64,000 bases of DNA from Thalassotalea litorea (GTDB taxonomy: Bacteria > Pseudomonadota > Gammaproteobacteria > Enterobacterales > Alteromonadaceae): positions 1 through 64,000 of the forward strand of contig NZ_VCBC01000012.1 of assembly GCF_005843925.1 (NCBI RefSeq), in the 5' to 3' direction. Position 1 is the stretch's first letter, and every line of letters starts with the position of its first letter. The notes beneath the pieces are model-generated. The model was given only the letters and a program-made list of their open reading frames with translations, was not told the origin of the DNA and searched no databases. Both the position numbers and the translations under genes were made by a program. Below are positions 25,896 to 35,022 of the stretch, piece by piece.

Positions 25896-25924
25896 TTGTT
25901 AAATCGCAGATAAACAAGGATAAT
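25896..25924 (+). promoter_or_regulatory. Possible sigma-70 promoter of rsx operon
   Basis: TTGTTA (25896-25901) and GATAAT (25919-25924) are separated by 17 bases, about 30 bp before the rsxA start codon. This matches four of six and five of six consensus bases. Confidence 0.4.
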
Positions 25925-25954
25925 AAAGGTAATTTTTCGATGTATTTATGATAA

Positions 25955-26533
25955 ATGACTGATTATCTATTACTTTTAGTTGGCACAGTTTTAGTTAACA
26001 ACTTTGTTTTAGTTAAGTTTCTCGGCTTGTGCCCGTTTATGGGGGTATCTTCCAAAACTGAAACCGCCATCGGCATGTCCCTTGCGACGACATTCGTATT
26101 AACCTTAGCATCATTACTCAGTTATTTGTTCTCAACATACCTGCTAAAACCCTTTGGCCTCGAGTATCTGACGACCATGGGTTTTATTCTGGTGATCGCT
26201 GTTGTGGTCCAATTCACTGAGATGGTGGTTCATAAAACCAGTGCCAGCCTGTATCGCTTGTTAGGCATATTTCTGCCATTAATTACCACCAATTGTGCCG
26301 TTCTGGGTGTGGCATTGCTCAATATGCAAGAACAGCACAACTTTTTTCAATCGATTGTCTATGGCTTTGGCGCGGCCGTGGGTTTCTCCTTGGTTCTGAT
26401 CCTGTTTTCCGCGATGCGTGAACGTCTTGCCAATGCTGATGTTCCTAAGCCTTTCCAGGGTGCTGCCATTGCAATGATCACCGCGGGTCTTATGTCGCTT
26501 GCCTTTATGGGCTTTACAGGCTTGGTGAAGTAG
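25955..26533 (+). CDS. rsxA: Rsx/Rnf electron transport complex subunit A
   Basis: A 192-residue integral membrane subunit with six helices, close to E. coli RsxA along its whole length: [20 protein letters not shown] at the start, [30 protein letters not shown] and [15 protein letters not shown] [18 protein letters not shown]. The conserved cysteines of the NCAVL and LCPF segments, which bind an Fe-S cluster with RsxE, are present. It is the first gene of rsxABCDGE-nth. Confidence 0.98.
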   Translation: MTDYLLLLVGTVLVNNFVLVKFLGLCPFMGVSSKTETAIGMSLATTFVLTLASLLSYLFSTYLLKPFGLEYLTTMGFILVIAVVVQFTEMVVHKTSASLYRLLGIFLPLITTNCAVLGVALLNMQEQHNFFQSIVYGFGAAVGFSLVLILFSAMRERLANADVPKPFQGAAIAMITAGLMSLAFMGFTGLVK

Positions 26534-26535
26534 AC

Positions 26536-27090
26536 ATGAGTATTGTTATTGCGCTTCTAATTTTTGGCCTTATCGCTGTGGTGTTTGGTGCCCTGTTAGG
26601 TTTTGCGTCGGTGCGTTTTAAGGTCGAAGGTGACCCGCTAATGGAGCAAATCGATGCCCTACTGCCACAAACTCAGTGTGGCCAATGTGGCTATCCAGGT
26701 TGTAAACCCTATGCAGAAGCCGTCGCCAATGGCGATGCCATTAATAAATGTGCCCCGGGCGGTGACGATACAATAAAACGTATCGCCGATTTAATGGGGG
26801 TGGATGCCATCCCCATGGATGAAAGCCACGAGCAGGACAATACACCGAAAGTCGCCTTTATTATTGAAGAAGATTGCATCGGTTGCACCAAATGTATCCA
26901 GGCGTGTCCTGTCGATGCGATTACAGGTGCGGCGAAGCAAATGCATACGGTATTAATCGACGAATGCACAGGTTGTGATCTTTGCGTTGAGCCCTGTCCG
27001 GTAGATTGCATTGAGATGGTACCGGTTAAACAAACACTACAGAACTGGCAATGGGATCTCGATGCCATTGAAGTCGTTCAGATAGATTAA
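26536..27090 (+). CDS. rsxB: Rsx/Rnf electron transport complex subunit B
   Basis: A 184-residue ferredoxin-like subunit. An N-terminal membrane helix is followed by the 4Fe-4S site CGQCGYPGC (about 49-57, with a further Cys in NKCAPGG) and two ferredoxin clusters, [12 protein letters not shown] and [12 protein letters not shown]. It passes electrons from RsxC to the membrane subunits. It starts 2 bp after the rsxA stop, 10 bp before rsxC. Confidence 0.98.
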   Translation: MSIVIALLIFGLIAVVFGALLGFASVRFKVEGDPLMEQIDALLPQTQCGQCGYPGCKPYAEAVANGDAINKCAPGGDDTIKRIADLMGVDAIPMDESHEQDNTPKVAFIIEEDCIGCTKCIQACPVDAITGAAKQMHTVLIDECTGCDLCVEPCPVDCIEMVPVKQTLQNWQWDLDAIEVVQID

Positions 27091-27099
27091 GAGGTAGTC

Positions 27100-30000
27100 A
27101 TGGAATCTGTCATCGAACGTATTGATAAAAATAAGTTTTTTTCCTTTAGTGGTGGTATTCACCCACCCCAGCAAAAATTTCTCAGTAACGATAAACCAAT
27201 ACGTCCCCTGTCATTACCTCAGCGCCTGATCCTGCCGGTGCAGCAGCACATCGGCAATGTTGCCGACATTCTGGTTAAGCCCGGTGATAAAGTACTTAAG
27301 GGTCAGCCATTAACCGCGATAGCAACGCCAATGACTGTGCCCATTCATGCACCGACTTCCGGCGTCGTCAAAGAGATTAAAAAGGCCAGCATTGCCCACC
27401 CTTCTGCGATGGCGGAATTATGCATCATTATTGAGCCTGACGGTGACGATAAATGGCAGCCAAGAAAAATCAATACGGATTATCATCAGCTTAGCAAGGC
27501 GGATTTGGTCGCAAAAATTGCTCAGGCAGGTATTGCCGGCATGGGTGGCGCGGGTTTTCCAACCAATATTAAGGTCAATAGCCAGGCAGGCGTCAAGTAT
27601 TTAATCATCAACGCTGCCGAGTGTGAGCCTTACATCACCGCCGATGATTTATTGATGCGGGAACAGGCTCCAACTATAGCCGATGGTATTGAAATCCTCG
27701 ATCACATGCTCGAACCTGAGTATATTTTAATTGGCATTGAAGACAATAAACCCGAGGCAATCCAGGCGCTGAAAACCGTAACCAAGCACTTGGACAAAGT
27801 GCGGGTTTGTGTTCTCCCTACCAAGTACCCTACCGGCGGTGAAAAACAATTAATTAGCGCCTTGATTGGTAAAGAAGTGCCCAGTGGGTCTCTGCCCATC
27901 GACCTTGGCGTGATCATGCAAAACGTTGCCACGGTATTTGCCATCGCAGAAGCGATAATTCACGACATTCCATTGATCCGCCGTGTTGTCACGGTAACCG
28001 GTACTGCGTTGAAAAAGCCACAAAATGTCTGGGCCTTGTTAGGTACTCAAGTGCAGCATTTACTGGATCAATGTGGTTACCAGCACCATGACCAACAAAG
28101 AATTATCATGGGTGGTCCAATGATGGGCTTTACCTTGCCTTCCTTGCAGGTTCCCGTCGTAAAAATTACCAACTGTATACTTGCTCCAACTAATAGAGAG
28201 ATTAGCCCGGCGAGTAAAGAAATAGAATGTATTCGTTGTGGTCAGTGTGCCGAAGTGTGCCCAAGTAATTTGTTGCCACAAGAATTGCAATGGAGTGCCA
28301 AGGCCAAAGATTATGATCAGCTCGAAGCGTTAAATTTATCAGACTGTATCGATTGCGGCGCCTGTGCCTATGTGTGTCCGAGTCATATTCCTCTGGTGCA
28401 GTACTACCGCGTTGCGAAGGCGGAGATTAAAGCGAAAAAAGTTCAGGAAGCGAAAGCCGAAAAAGCGAAACTTCGTTTTGAGGCTCGTAAAAAGCGTCTG
28501 GAAAAAGAAAAACTGGCGCGGGAAGAGAAACAGCGTCTAGCGGCAGAAACAAGGAAAAACAAAACCAAAAGCAGCGGTGCAACGGGTGCGGTTGCCGCAG
28601 CTCTTGCCAGAGTTAAAGCGAAAAAAGCACAGCAAGATGCATCGGAAAATAATGCCAACGCGGGCAGTTCAGCCGTTAACGAAGAACCAGCAACAAATTC
28701 GGTAAAAAGCGCTGCGGCAGCGGCAATTGCCCGAGCCAAAGCAAAACGTCTAGCGGCACAGAAAACAACCGAAAAAGCAGCAGACATTAGTCGATTCCAA
28801 CGACCAAACGATACTAACGATACGAGCGCGACAAACGCTACGGACGCTACATACACAGAAACGGTAAAACGCCCATCGGATAACAAACCTGAGGGTGAAA
28901 AAGTCGATTCCAAAGCGGCAGCAATAGCGCGTATTAAAGCCAAGAAAGCCGCGGCGGAAAAAACCAACGTTGTCAGCACAAGTGAGCCTAAAGCAGCGAA
29001 TGCGCCCGTTGAGACTCAAACGCAAGAAGATACTCATGCACTAAAAGATACTCACGCACAAAAAAATACTAACACCGATGCCAAGGCGGACAATAAACCG
29101 GATGCCAAAGCGGCAGCGATAGCGCGTATTAAAGCTAAAAAAGCCGCGGCGGCAAAAACCAACGTTGTCAGCACAACTGAGCCTAAAGCAGCGAATGCGC
29201 CCGTTGAGACTCAAACGCAAGAAGATACTCATGCACTAAAAGATACTCACGCACAAAAAAATACTAACACCGATGCCAAGGCGGACAATAAACCGGATGC
29301 CAAAGCGGCAGCGATAGCGCGTATTAAAGCTAAAAAAGCCGCGGCAAATAAGGCAAACTTAGATAAGGCTTCCAGCGAAATAGAGCCTGTTTCAAAAGAG
29401 CCAACTTCGGAAAAAGCAGTGACGGCAAAACCCGAATCACAAAAAGTTGATGTGGAAAAAGCCAATCCGACAACCGCTAGCAGTGAAGAAAAAATAGTGT
29501 CCGCGAATACGGTTTCTGAGACAAAAGCAACGTCTTCGAAAAGCGCGGCAAAAACAACTCAGCGTAAATCGACCGCAAACAAAACGTCTGCCAGTAAAAC
29601 CGCAGCAAGTAAAACAACGGCGAAAGTGAAGCCGGCAACGAAAAAAGCGACTAGCAAAACTGCGACAAAGTCTGCTGTGACAAAAAAAGCATCCGCGCCA
29701 AGCAATGAAAAAACCGTTACCAAAAAAGCGGCTGAAAAAGCACCGACCAAAAACACACGTACAGCGACTAAAACCGTTACCAAAAAAACGAACGCGGTAA
29801 CTAAAACTGCTGACCAAGCGAACACAAAAGCCGCAACAAAAACTACTGCGAAATCGGCGCCAAAAACAGCAACAAAAGCCGCAACAAAAACTGCTGCGAA
29901 ATCATCGGCAAAGAAAACCACGGTAAAGTCGACAGTAAAACCGGCAACCGATAAAAACGCAAACGCTGAGACAGACATACAAACTGCGGCGCAAGCTAGT

Positions 30001-30354
30001 GAAAAAGTGACAAAAACGAAAACCCCAGCAACTAAAACCTCCGCAACCAAAACCTCAACAACCAAGAGCACGGTAAAAAAAGCGGTAACCCGAAAGCGAA
30101 CAACCACGTCTGAGACTAAGGTTAAGGCCGCGACCCAAAAAGCGAGCGCCACCCGCAAAACAAGCACCAAAGCCAAGCAGGCGGATTTGTTTGATGAATC
30201 GGCGTTAGCTTCCGATAAAAACAATAACGCTCAGGTCAAAGAAAAAACATCCAAGACCCTGAGTGCAGAAGAGAAAAAAGCAAAAATAGCCGAAGCGGTA
30301 AAGAAAGCCAGAGCTCAGGCAGATGCAAAGAAACAACAAAAGGCAGATAGCTAA
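27100..30354 (+). CDS. rsxC: Rsx/Rnf electron transport complex subunit C with very long basic tail
   Basis: A 1084-residue subunit, compared with about 740 in E. coli. Residues 1-440 are the normal RsxC core: NADH/FMN-binding segment with AGIAGMGGAGFPTNIKV (AGMGGAGFPT) and ECEPYITADD, the SLBB region, and two 4Fe-4S sites CIRCGQCAEVCP (from residue 377) and CIDCGACAYVCP (from 416). The remaining 640 residues are a Lys/Ala/Thr-rich tail. It has AAAIARIKAKKAA-type repeats, two of them within 65-residue tandem repeats, then a histone-H1-like section (TKTATKAATKTAAK). A short coiled tail ends it. RsxC oxidises NADH. Confidence 0.97.
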   Translation: MESVIERIDKNKFFSFSGGIHPPQQKFLSNDKPIRPLSLPQRLILPVQQHIGNVADILVKPGDKVLKGQPLTAIATPMTVPIHAPTSGVVKEIKKASIAHPSAMAELCIIIEPDGDDKWQPRKINTDYHQLSKADLVAKIAQAGIAGMGGAGFPTNIKVNSQAGVKYLIINAAECEPYITADDLLMREQAPTIADGIEILDHMLEPEYILIGIEDNKPEAIQALKTVTKHLDKVRVCVLPTKYPTGGEKQLISALIGKEVPSGSLPIDLGVIMQNVATVFAIAEAIIHDIPLIRRVVTVTGTALKKPQNVWALLGTQVQHLLDQCGYQHHDQQRIIMGGPMMGFTLPSLQVPVVKITNCILAPTNREISPASKEIECIRCGQCAEVCPSNLLPQELQWSAKAKDYDQLEALNLSDCIDCGACAYVCPSHIPLVQYYRVAKAEIKAKKVQEAKAEKAKLRFEARKKRLEKEKLAREEKQRLAAETRKNKTKSSGATGAVAAALARVKAKKAQQDASENNANAGSSAVNEEPATNSVKSAAAAAIARAKAKRLAAQKTTEKAADISRFQRPNDTNDTSATNATDATYTETVKRPSDNKPEGEKVDSKAAAIARIKAKKAAAEKTNVVSTSEPKAANAPVETQTQEDTHALKDTHAQKNTNTDAKADNKPDAKAAAIARIKAKKAAAAKTNVVSTTEPKAANAPVETQTQEDTHALKDTHAQKNTNTDAKADNKPDAKAAAIARIKAKKAAANKANLDKASSEIEPVSKEPTSEKAVTAKPESQKVDVEKANPTTASSEEKIVSANTVSETKATSSKSAAKTTQRKSTANKTSASKTAASKTTAKVKPATKKATSKTATKSAVTKKASAPSNEKTVTKKAAEKAPTKNTRTATKTVTKKTNAVTKTADQANTKAATKTTAKSAPKTATKAATKTAAKSSAKKTTVKSTVKPATDKNANAETDIQTAAQASEKVTKTKTPATKTSATKTSTTKSTVKKAVTRKRTTTSETKVKAATQKASATRKTSTKAKQADLFDESALASDKNNNAQVKEKTSKTLSAEEKKAKIAEAVKKARAQADAKKQQKADS
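28906..29346 (+). repeat. 195-bp tandem repeats inside rsxC
   Basis: Units start at 28906, 29101 and 29296, a spacing of exactly 195 bp (65 codons), giving about 2.3 copies. The second unit and the start of the third are almost identical at DNA level, which implies recent duplication. Each begins with the codons for DAKAAAIARIKAKKAA and ends in a THALKDTHAQKNTNTDAKAD-type stretch. Confidence 0.9.
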
Positions 30355-30356
30355 AC

Positions 30357-31421
30357 ATGGCATTTTGGATTGCAAGTTCACCCCACAATCATATTCAGGC
30401 ACAAACGCCTAAATTGATGCGACTCGTTCTACTGGCGACCCTGCCGGGGGTTCTCGCTCAGTGGTACTTCTTTGGCTGGGGAAATCTCATTCAGATAGGC
30501 TTGGCGGTTTTATTCTGCGTTCTGGCAGAAATTACCTTTCTGGCAATTCGCGATAAAAATATCAAAGCGCAGATTTCTGATTATTCCGCGGTACTCACCG
30601 GTGTGTTAATCGGCATATCAATTCCTTCATTCGCACCATGGTGGATAACCGCAATCGGCAGTCTTTTTGCTATCGGCGTGGTGAAGCAACTTTATGGCGG
30701 TCTGGGTTACAATATTTTCAACCCTGCGATGGCGGGCTACGTGCTATTGCTCGTCTCGTTCCCGGTGCAGATGACATCCTGGGCGCCAGTGAATGATTTG
30801 ATTGCCCAACCGGTCGATTTCCTCAACACCCTTTGGCTGATCTTTACCGGGTTTACCTGGGACGGATTTTCGGTTGAACAAATTCGGATGAATATTGACG
30901 GTATTACCATGGCTACGCCATTGGATACTTTAAAAACCGATATTAGCCGTGGGCTTACTGTAGAAGAAAGCTTTGTTAACCCAGTATTTGGACAATTTTT
31001 CAGTCATGGTTGGGAATGGATTAACCTTGGCTTTTTACTCGGTGGTCTGTATTTGATTTTTAAAAAAGCCATCGACTGGCGCTTACCCGTCAGCTTTTTA
31101 GCCGGAATGCTGCTATTCACGTTTATCGGTTATGTATTAAGTCCTGATAGTTCGGCATCCACCATGTTCCATTGGTTCAGCGGTGGTACCATGCTTGGTG
31201 CGTTCTTTATTATTACCGACCCAGTTAGTGGTTCAACAACACAAAAAGGGCGAATCATTTTTGCCCTGCTTATCGCTTTTTTGGTGGTTATCATTCGCAG
31301 TTTTGGTGGCTACCCGGATGCTATCGCGTTTGCTGTGCTTTTAGCCAATATGGCGGTACCGTTAATCGACCAATACACTCGCCCGAGAACCTATGGCCAT
31401 AATCAGGGAGGAAAGTCATGA
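30357..31421 (+). CDS. rsxD: Rsx/Rnf electron transport complex subunit D
   Basis: A 354-residue membrane subunit with about nine helices that carries covalently bound FMN on a threonine. The FMN attachment motif is visible as DGITMATPLDTLK (S/T-x-A-T-P; the Thr of MATPL), and the family signatures YNIFNPAMAGYVLLLVSFP (NIFNPAMAGYVLLL), GGTMLGAFFIITDPVSGSTT (MLGAFFIITDPVSG) and GGYPDAIAFAVLLAN are intact. It starts 2 bp after the rsxC stop and overlaps rsxG by 4 bp. Confidence 0.98.
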   Translation: MAFWIASSPHNHIQAQTPKLMRLVLLATLPGVLAQWYFFGWGNLIQIGLAVLFCVLAEITFLAIRDKNIKAQISDYSAVLTGVLIGISIPSFAPWWITAIGSLFAIGVVKQLYGGLGYNIFNPAMAGYVLLLVSFPVQMTSWAPVNDLIAQPVDFLNTLWLIFTGFTWDGFSVEQIRMNIDGITMATPLDTLKTDISRGLTVEESFVNPVFGQFFSHGWEWINLGFLLGGLYLIFKKAIDWRLPVSFLAGMLLFTFIGYVLSPDSSASTMFHWFSGGTMLGAFFIITDPVSGSTTQKGRIIFALLIAFLVVIIRSFGGYPDAIAFAVLLANMAVPLIDQYTRPRTYGHNQGGKS

Positions 31422-32056
31422 AGCAGGCGATTCAATCCAACGCGATGATTCTTGGGATTTTCGCTCTGGTTTGTACCTTAATGGTAGGGCTGGTTGATTT
31501 ACTGACCGCAGAAACCCGGGCACGGCAAGCGGAACAACAGTTATTAAATACCTTGTATCAGGTGATTAATCCGGCGCGGTTTAACAATGATATTTATATG
31601 GCCTGCCAGCATGTTCAGGATAAGGACCTGCTGGGTAGCGACAAGCCACAAACGGTATACACGGCGCGACAGGATAATTTGCCCGTCGCGGTGGCGATAA
31701 CCAGTGTTGCCCCGGATGGCTACAACGGCAATATCGAATTACTGGTGGCAATTAACAAAGATGGCAGCCTCAGCGGCGTAAGGGTGCTTGAGCATAAGGA
31801 AACTCCGGGGCTGGGAGACAAAATTGAGACGCGAAAATCCGAGTGGATTTACCGTTTTGAAAACAAAAAAATGACCAGTAAAAAAGATAGCCGTTGGGAC
31901 GTAAAAAAAGATGGCGGTATGTTTGATCAATTTACCGGTGCTACGATCACCCCGCGAGCTGTGGTCAACGCGGTGAAAAACACCATGCTGTTTTTTGATA
32001 AGAACCAAACACAAATCTTGAGCAACACCACATCCTGTCGAGGTGAAAATGGCTGA
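31418..32056 (+). CDS. rsxG: Rsx/Rnf electron transport complex subunit G
   Basis: A 212-residue subunit with one N-terminal membrane helix and a periplasmic FMN-binding domain. The FMN-threonine motif is [14 protein letters not shown] (TGAT). The [11 protein letters not shown] segment is also typical of RsxG. It carries electrons across the periplasmic face of the complex. It overlaps rsxD at its start (ATGA) and rsxE at its end (14 bp), so the operon is tightly coupled. Confidence 0.97.
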   Translation: MKQAIQSNAMILGIFALVCTLMVGLVDLLTAETRARQAEQQLLNTLYQVINPARFNNDIYMACQHVQDKDLLGSDKPQTVYTARQDNLPVAVAITSVAPDGYNGNIELLVAINKDGSLSGVRVLEHKETPGLGDKIETRKSEWIYRFENKKMTSKKDSRWDVKKDGGMFDQFTGATITPRAVVNAVKNTMLFFDKNQTQILSNTTSCRGENG

Positions 32057-32771
32057 ACAATCCATCGATAAACCAAGCGAATATCGCGAGTTAGTCTGGC
32101 AAGGTCTGTGGAAGAATAACCCCGGTCTTGTTCAGTTATTGGGTTTATGTCCATTATTGGCCGTTACAACGACCTTTACCAATGCATTAGGGTTAGGCCT
32201 TGCAACGCTACTGGTGCTTATCTGCTCCAATGCCACAGTTTCCGCCATTCGCCAATGGGTCCCCAAAGAAGTTCGAATTCCTATTTTTGTCTTGATCATC
32301 GCCGCCTTTGTAACTTGTGTGCAATTGTTGATGAACGCATACGCCTATGGCATCTACCAGTCACTTGGCATATTTTTACCACTGATCGTGACCAACTGCG
32401 CCATAATTGGTCGCGCCGAAGCTTATGCGTCTAAAAATCCGATTAAGCAGGCCAGTTTTGATGGCCTGATGATGGGGATAGGCTTTGCACTAGTGCTAGT
32501 GGCATTAGGTACAATTCGTGAAATTCTTGGTCAGGGAACCTTATTTGATGGCGCTCATCTACTGCTCGGCGACTGGGCCAAGGTATTAAAGATCCAGGTA
32601 TTCGATTTTGATGCACAGTTTTTACTGGCGATCCTGCCTCCCGGCGCTTTCATAGCCATGGGCTTTTTAATTGCCGGTAAAAATTACATTGATAATCGTC
32701 AGGCCGAGAAACTGGCAAAAGACAATAAGCCAAAAGAGATCGAACGGGTTCGGGTCAATTTCGAAGGCTAG
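32043..32771 (+). CDS. rsxE: Rsx/Rnf electron transport complex subunit E
   Basis: A 242-residue membrane subunit, homologous to RsxA, with six helices. [21 protein letters not shown] ([18 protein letters not shown]), [19 protein letters not shown] and [16 protein letters not shown] are signature segments, with the Cys pair that shares the Fe-S cluster with RsxA. The C-terminal tail is charged ([17 protein letters not shown]). It is the last rsx subunit; nth follows after 121 bp with no terminator seen between them. Confidence 0.98.
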   Translation: MKMAEQSIDKPSEYRELVWQGLWKNNPGLVQLLGLCPLLAVTTTFTNALGLGLATLLVLICSNATVSAIRQWVPKEVRIPIFVLIIAAFVTCVQLLMNAYAYGIYQSLGIFLPLIVTNCAIIGRAEAYASKNPIKQASFDGLMMGIGFALVLVALGTIREILGQGTLFDGAHLLLGDWAKVLKIQVFDFDAQFLLAILPPGAFIAMGFLIAGKNYIDNRQAEKLAKDNKPKEIERVRVNFEG

Positions 32772-32892
32772 CTCTGCCCTGTTTTGTTAACAGCAACAGC
32801 ATTGTTTCTAACGTTAGAAATAACGTTTGAAACAACGATAAAAATAGCTATAAAAACAACTAAAACACCGATAACGAAAAATAGACATCGCC

Positions 32893-33525
32893 ATGAATAA
32901 AGAAAAACGATTACAGATACTGACTCGTCTGCGGGATGACAACCCCAACCCAACCACAGAGTTAAACTTTTCCAATCCGTTTGAATTGCTCATCGCGGTT
33001 TTACTTTCCGCCCAGGCAACGGATGTTGGCGTAAATAAAGCGACCGGTCCGCTTTTTGCGGTGGCAAACAATCCCCAGGCAATACTCGATCTCGGCCTGG
33101 ATACCCTAAAAAACTACATAAAAACCATTGGTCTGTTTAATACCAAAGCCGAAAACACCATGAAAACCTGCCAGATGCTGGTTGATTTGCATGGTGGTGA
33201 AGTCCCGGAAGATCGTGAAGCACTCGAAGCCCTGCCTGGTGTTGGCCGAAAAACCGCAAATGTAGTTTTAAACACTGCATTTGGCTGGCCAACAATAGCG
33301 GTGGACACCCATATCGACCGCGTATCAAACCGCACGAAATTTGCCATGGGTAAAAACGTAGTAGAAGTTGAACAAAAACTACTAAAAGTAGTACCTGCTG
33401 AATTTAAAGTCGATGTCCACCACTGGCTAATCCTGCATGGTCGTTATACCTGCGTTGCCCGCAAGCCGAAGTGTGGTTCTTGTATTATCGAAGATTTATG
33501 TGAGTATAAAGATAAGGTTGAGTAA
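32893..33525 (+). CDS. nth: Endonuclease III (DNA glycosylase/AP lyase)
   Basis: A 210-residue enzyme that removes oxidised pyrimidines. The helix-hairpin-helix motif with the catalytic lysine is LPGVGRKTANVVLN, the catalytic aspartate is in AVDTHIDRV, and the C-terminal 4Fe-4S cysteines follow the C-x6-C-x2-C-x5-C pattern (CVARKPKCGSCIIEDLC). Its position after rsxE is conserved in gammaproteobacteria. A decayed second copy of its 3' end lies at 34804. Confidence 0.98.
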   Translation: MNKEKRLQILTRLRDDNPNPTTELNFSNPFELLIAVLLSAQATDVGVNKATGPLFAVANNPQAILDLGLDTLKNYIKTIGLFNTKAENTMKTCQMLVDLHGGEVPEDREALEALPGVGRKTANVVLNTAFGWPTIAVDTHIDRVSNRTKFAMGKNVVEVEQKLLKVVPAEFKVDVHHWLILHGRYTCVARKPKCGSCIIEDLCEYKDKVE

Positions 33526-33565
33526 ATAGTAAACCGTAGTTCATTTGCCACTTATGGTACCGTAA

Positions 33566-34321
33566 TTATTTGGCATGTTTAATTTCAAGATTTAGAATAT
33601 CAATTAATTCTTGTTGAAGCTTTATTGTTTTGATCAATTGATTAATATGCATATGAGTCAAAGTAAGTTTCATAGAAACGGCATGTTCAATTGCTGGAGT
33701 TGATAAAAGTTTGGCTTGGTCGAAAGGAAAGTTACTCGGCCCAACGCCTTCAAGCTCTCCTGTTGAAGCAATTGAACTTTTCCAAGAATGGAGATCCAGC
33801 CAAACCTCAGCAGCAGTTTCTTGATGCTTAGAGATAGCTTGTTGCATAAATTTTATATGACTTATGACATTGGCCCATTTACGCAATTTTTCTTGGAGCT
33901 GTGTGTTGGTGATTAGATTGAAGTCTCCATTTGATTGAGACATATCAAATATTACTTTGTTTGGAGAGTAACTCGGATTCCAATAATAGTTAGCAACCGT
34001 ATCATGGATTACAGAATCTTCGACTTTATCAGGTTTTGGCCCCATTAAATCCAAAAACGTCGTTAGTTTGTTTCGAACTTGTTCCAAGTCATTGACTGAA
34101 CTCTTCAAACTCAGTTGATTGGATTCAAACTCACTTTTTAGTTTCGTAAGTAAAACTATCTCTTTCTGGCTATTTAACCTGTCCTCATTCCAATTGTTAA
34201 TTGCCACAGCGAACATAATGCCCACAACAATAATGATAATTTCACCCAATGCATATACTAGGTATTTACCCGTTTTATTGGCCAGTAAAAAAGATCTTCG
34301 TTGTTTACTAAACAGGGGCAT
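33566..34321 (-). CDS. DUF6090-family membrane protein
   Basis: A 251-residue protein. It begins with a charged stretch (MPLFSKQRRSFLLANKTGKY), then one membrane segment (ALGEIIIIVVGIMFAVAINNW, about 29-46), the conserved NNWNEDR, and a long helical, probably coiled-coil region. This matches DUF6090, a family best known from Bacteroidota, whose function is unknown. It points against the nth operon, sits beside a MITE and an nth remnant, and is AT-rich. I infer an acquired gene. Confidence 0.75.
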   Translation of the reverse strand: MPLFSKQRRSFLLANKTGKYLVYALGEIIIIVVGIMFAVAINNWNEDRLNSQKEIVLLTKLKSEFESNQLSLKSSVNDLEQVRNKLTTFLDLMGPKPDKVEDSVIHDTVANYYWNPSYSPNKVIFDMSQSNGDFNLITNTQLQEKLRKWANVISHIKFMQQAISKHQETAAEVWLDLHSWKSSIASTGELEGVGPSNFPFDQAKLLSTPAIEHAVSMKLTLTHMHINQLIKTIKLQQELIDILNLEIKHAK

Positions 34322-34410
34322 ATTGTATTAAGCTTAACAAGAATTTTTCCAGAGTATAGCTTCTGTTAGTGTTTTGCAATGAACCTGTTTCAGTCTGTAC
34401 AGGCCTTCCA

Positions 34411-34689
34411 TAATACCAATCCCATTAAATTATTGCTCACTCAGTGAGAATTTAAAGGCTTTTAGACAAGGCTTTGATTGCAGAGAATGGTTATTCCGCT
34501 CTCAAAAACAGCCAAAATCAGTAACGTAGTCCAAACGCCTTTAAAACTCCCCCGTAGGGAGTTAGTGAGAGGCCCATTTCCTGCCCTATATTTCATTAAT
34601 ATAGAATGACTATATCAATAAAATCTATGTTGTAACTGAACCTCGGCCCTAACTCTGAGTTGTGCACAAACTTAGTGGGATTGGTATAA
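34411..34689 (+). mobile_element. MITE-like element, full copy B
   Basis: A 273-bp element (34414-34686) with the same ends as copy A (TACCAATCCCATTAA and GTGGGATTGGTA) and TAA on both sides. It is complete internally, with the CTCACTCAGTGAG palindrome, the CCCCCGTAGGG arm and the inverted AT-rich stretch around 34590. It lies downstream of the DUF6090 gene start, between that gene and the nth remnant. Confidence 0.88.
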
Positions 34690-34803
34690 CAGTGTTTAAA
34701 CTGTGTCAGTTTAGGTGCTTCCAGTTAGCCTATCCATTTTGCTCTATATTAAAACCATTTGTAAGCCATCATTTGATTAAGAGCTTGGGAATATTAAGTC
34801 TAA

Positions 34804-34962
34804 GCCGATACCGGTGTTTTAACAGTAGAGTCTAATGAATTCAAAATCGATGTTCACCACTGGCACATTCTTTATGGCCGCAATACTTGTACCGCACGCA
34901 AACCAAAGTGTGATGTTTGTATTATCGAAGACTTATGTAAATTTAAAGATAAAACTGACTAA
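34804..34962 (+). pseudogene. Remnant of a second nth gene (3' end)
   Basis: Frame +1 from 34804 reads in line with the last quarter of endonuclease III. From codon 34837 it gives EFKIDVHHWHILYGRNTC and then TARKPKCDVCIIEDLCKF to a TAA at 34962. About 30 of 41 residues match the intact Nth encoded at 32893, and all four Fe-S cysteines are kept. A TAA at 34801 closes the frame and no 5' part of the gene is present, so it cannot be a functional glycosylase. The divergence suggests an old paralogue or a copy from another strain. Confidence 0.85.
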
Positions 34963-35022
34963 CTTAAGTCAATTACTGTATTAAATGTTTTAAGTATCAG
35001 TCCGTTAACTTTGAAATACCGG

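Noticed and set aside
28443..30224. Long minus-strand frames opposite the rsxC tail
   Set aside because: They arise from the repetitive, biased codons of the Lys/Ala/Thr tail (strings of Ala, Val, Phe and Cys) and are shadows.
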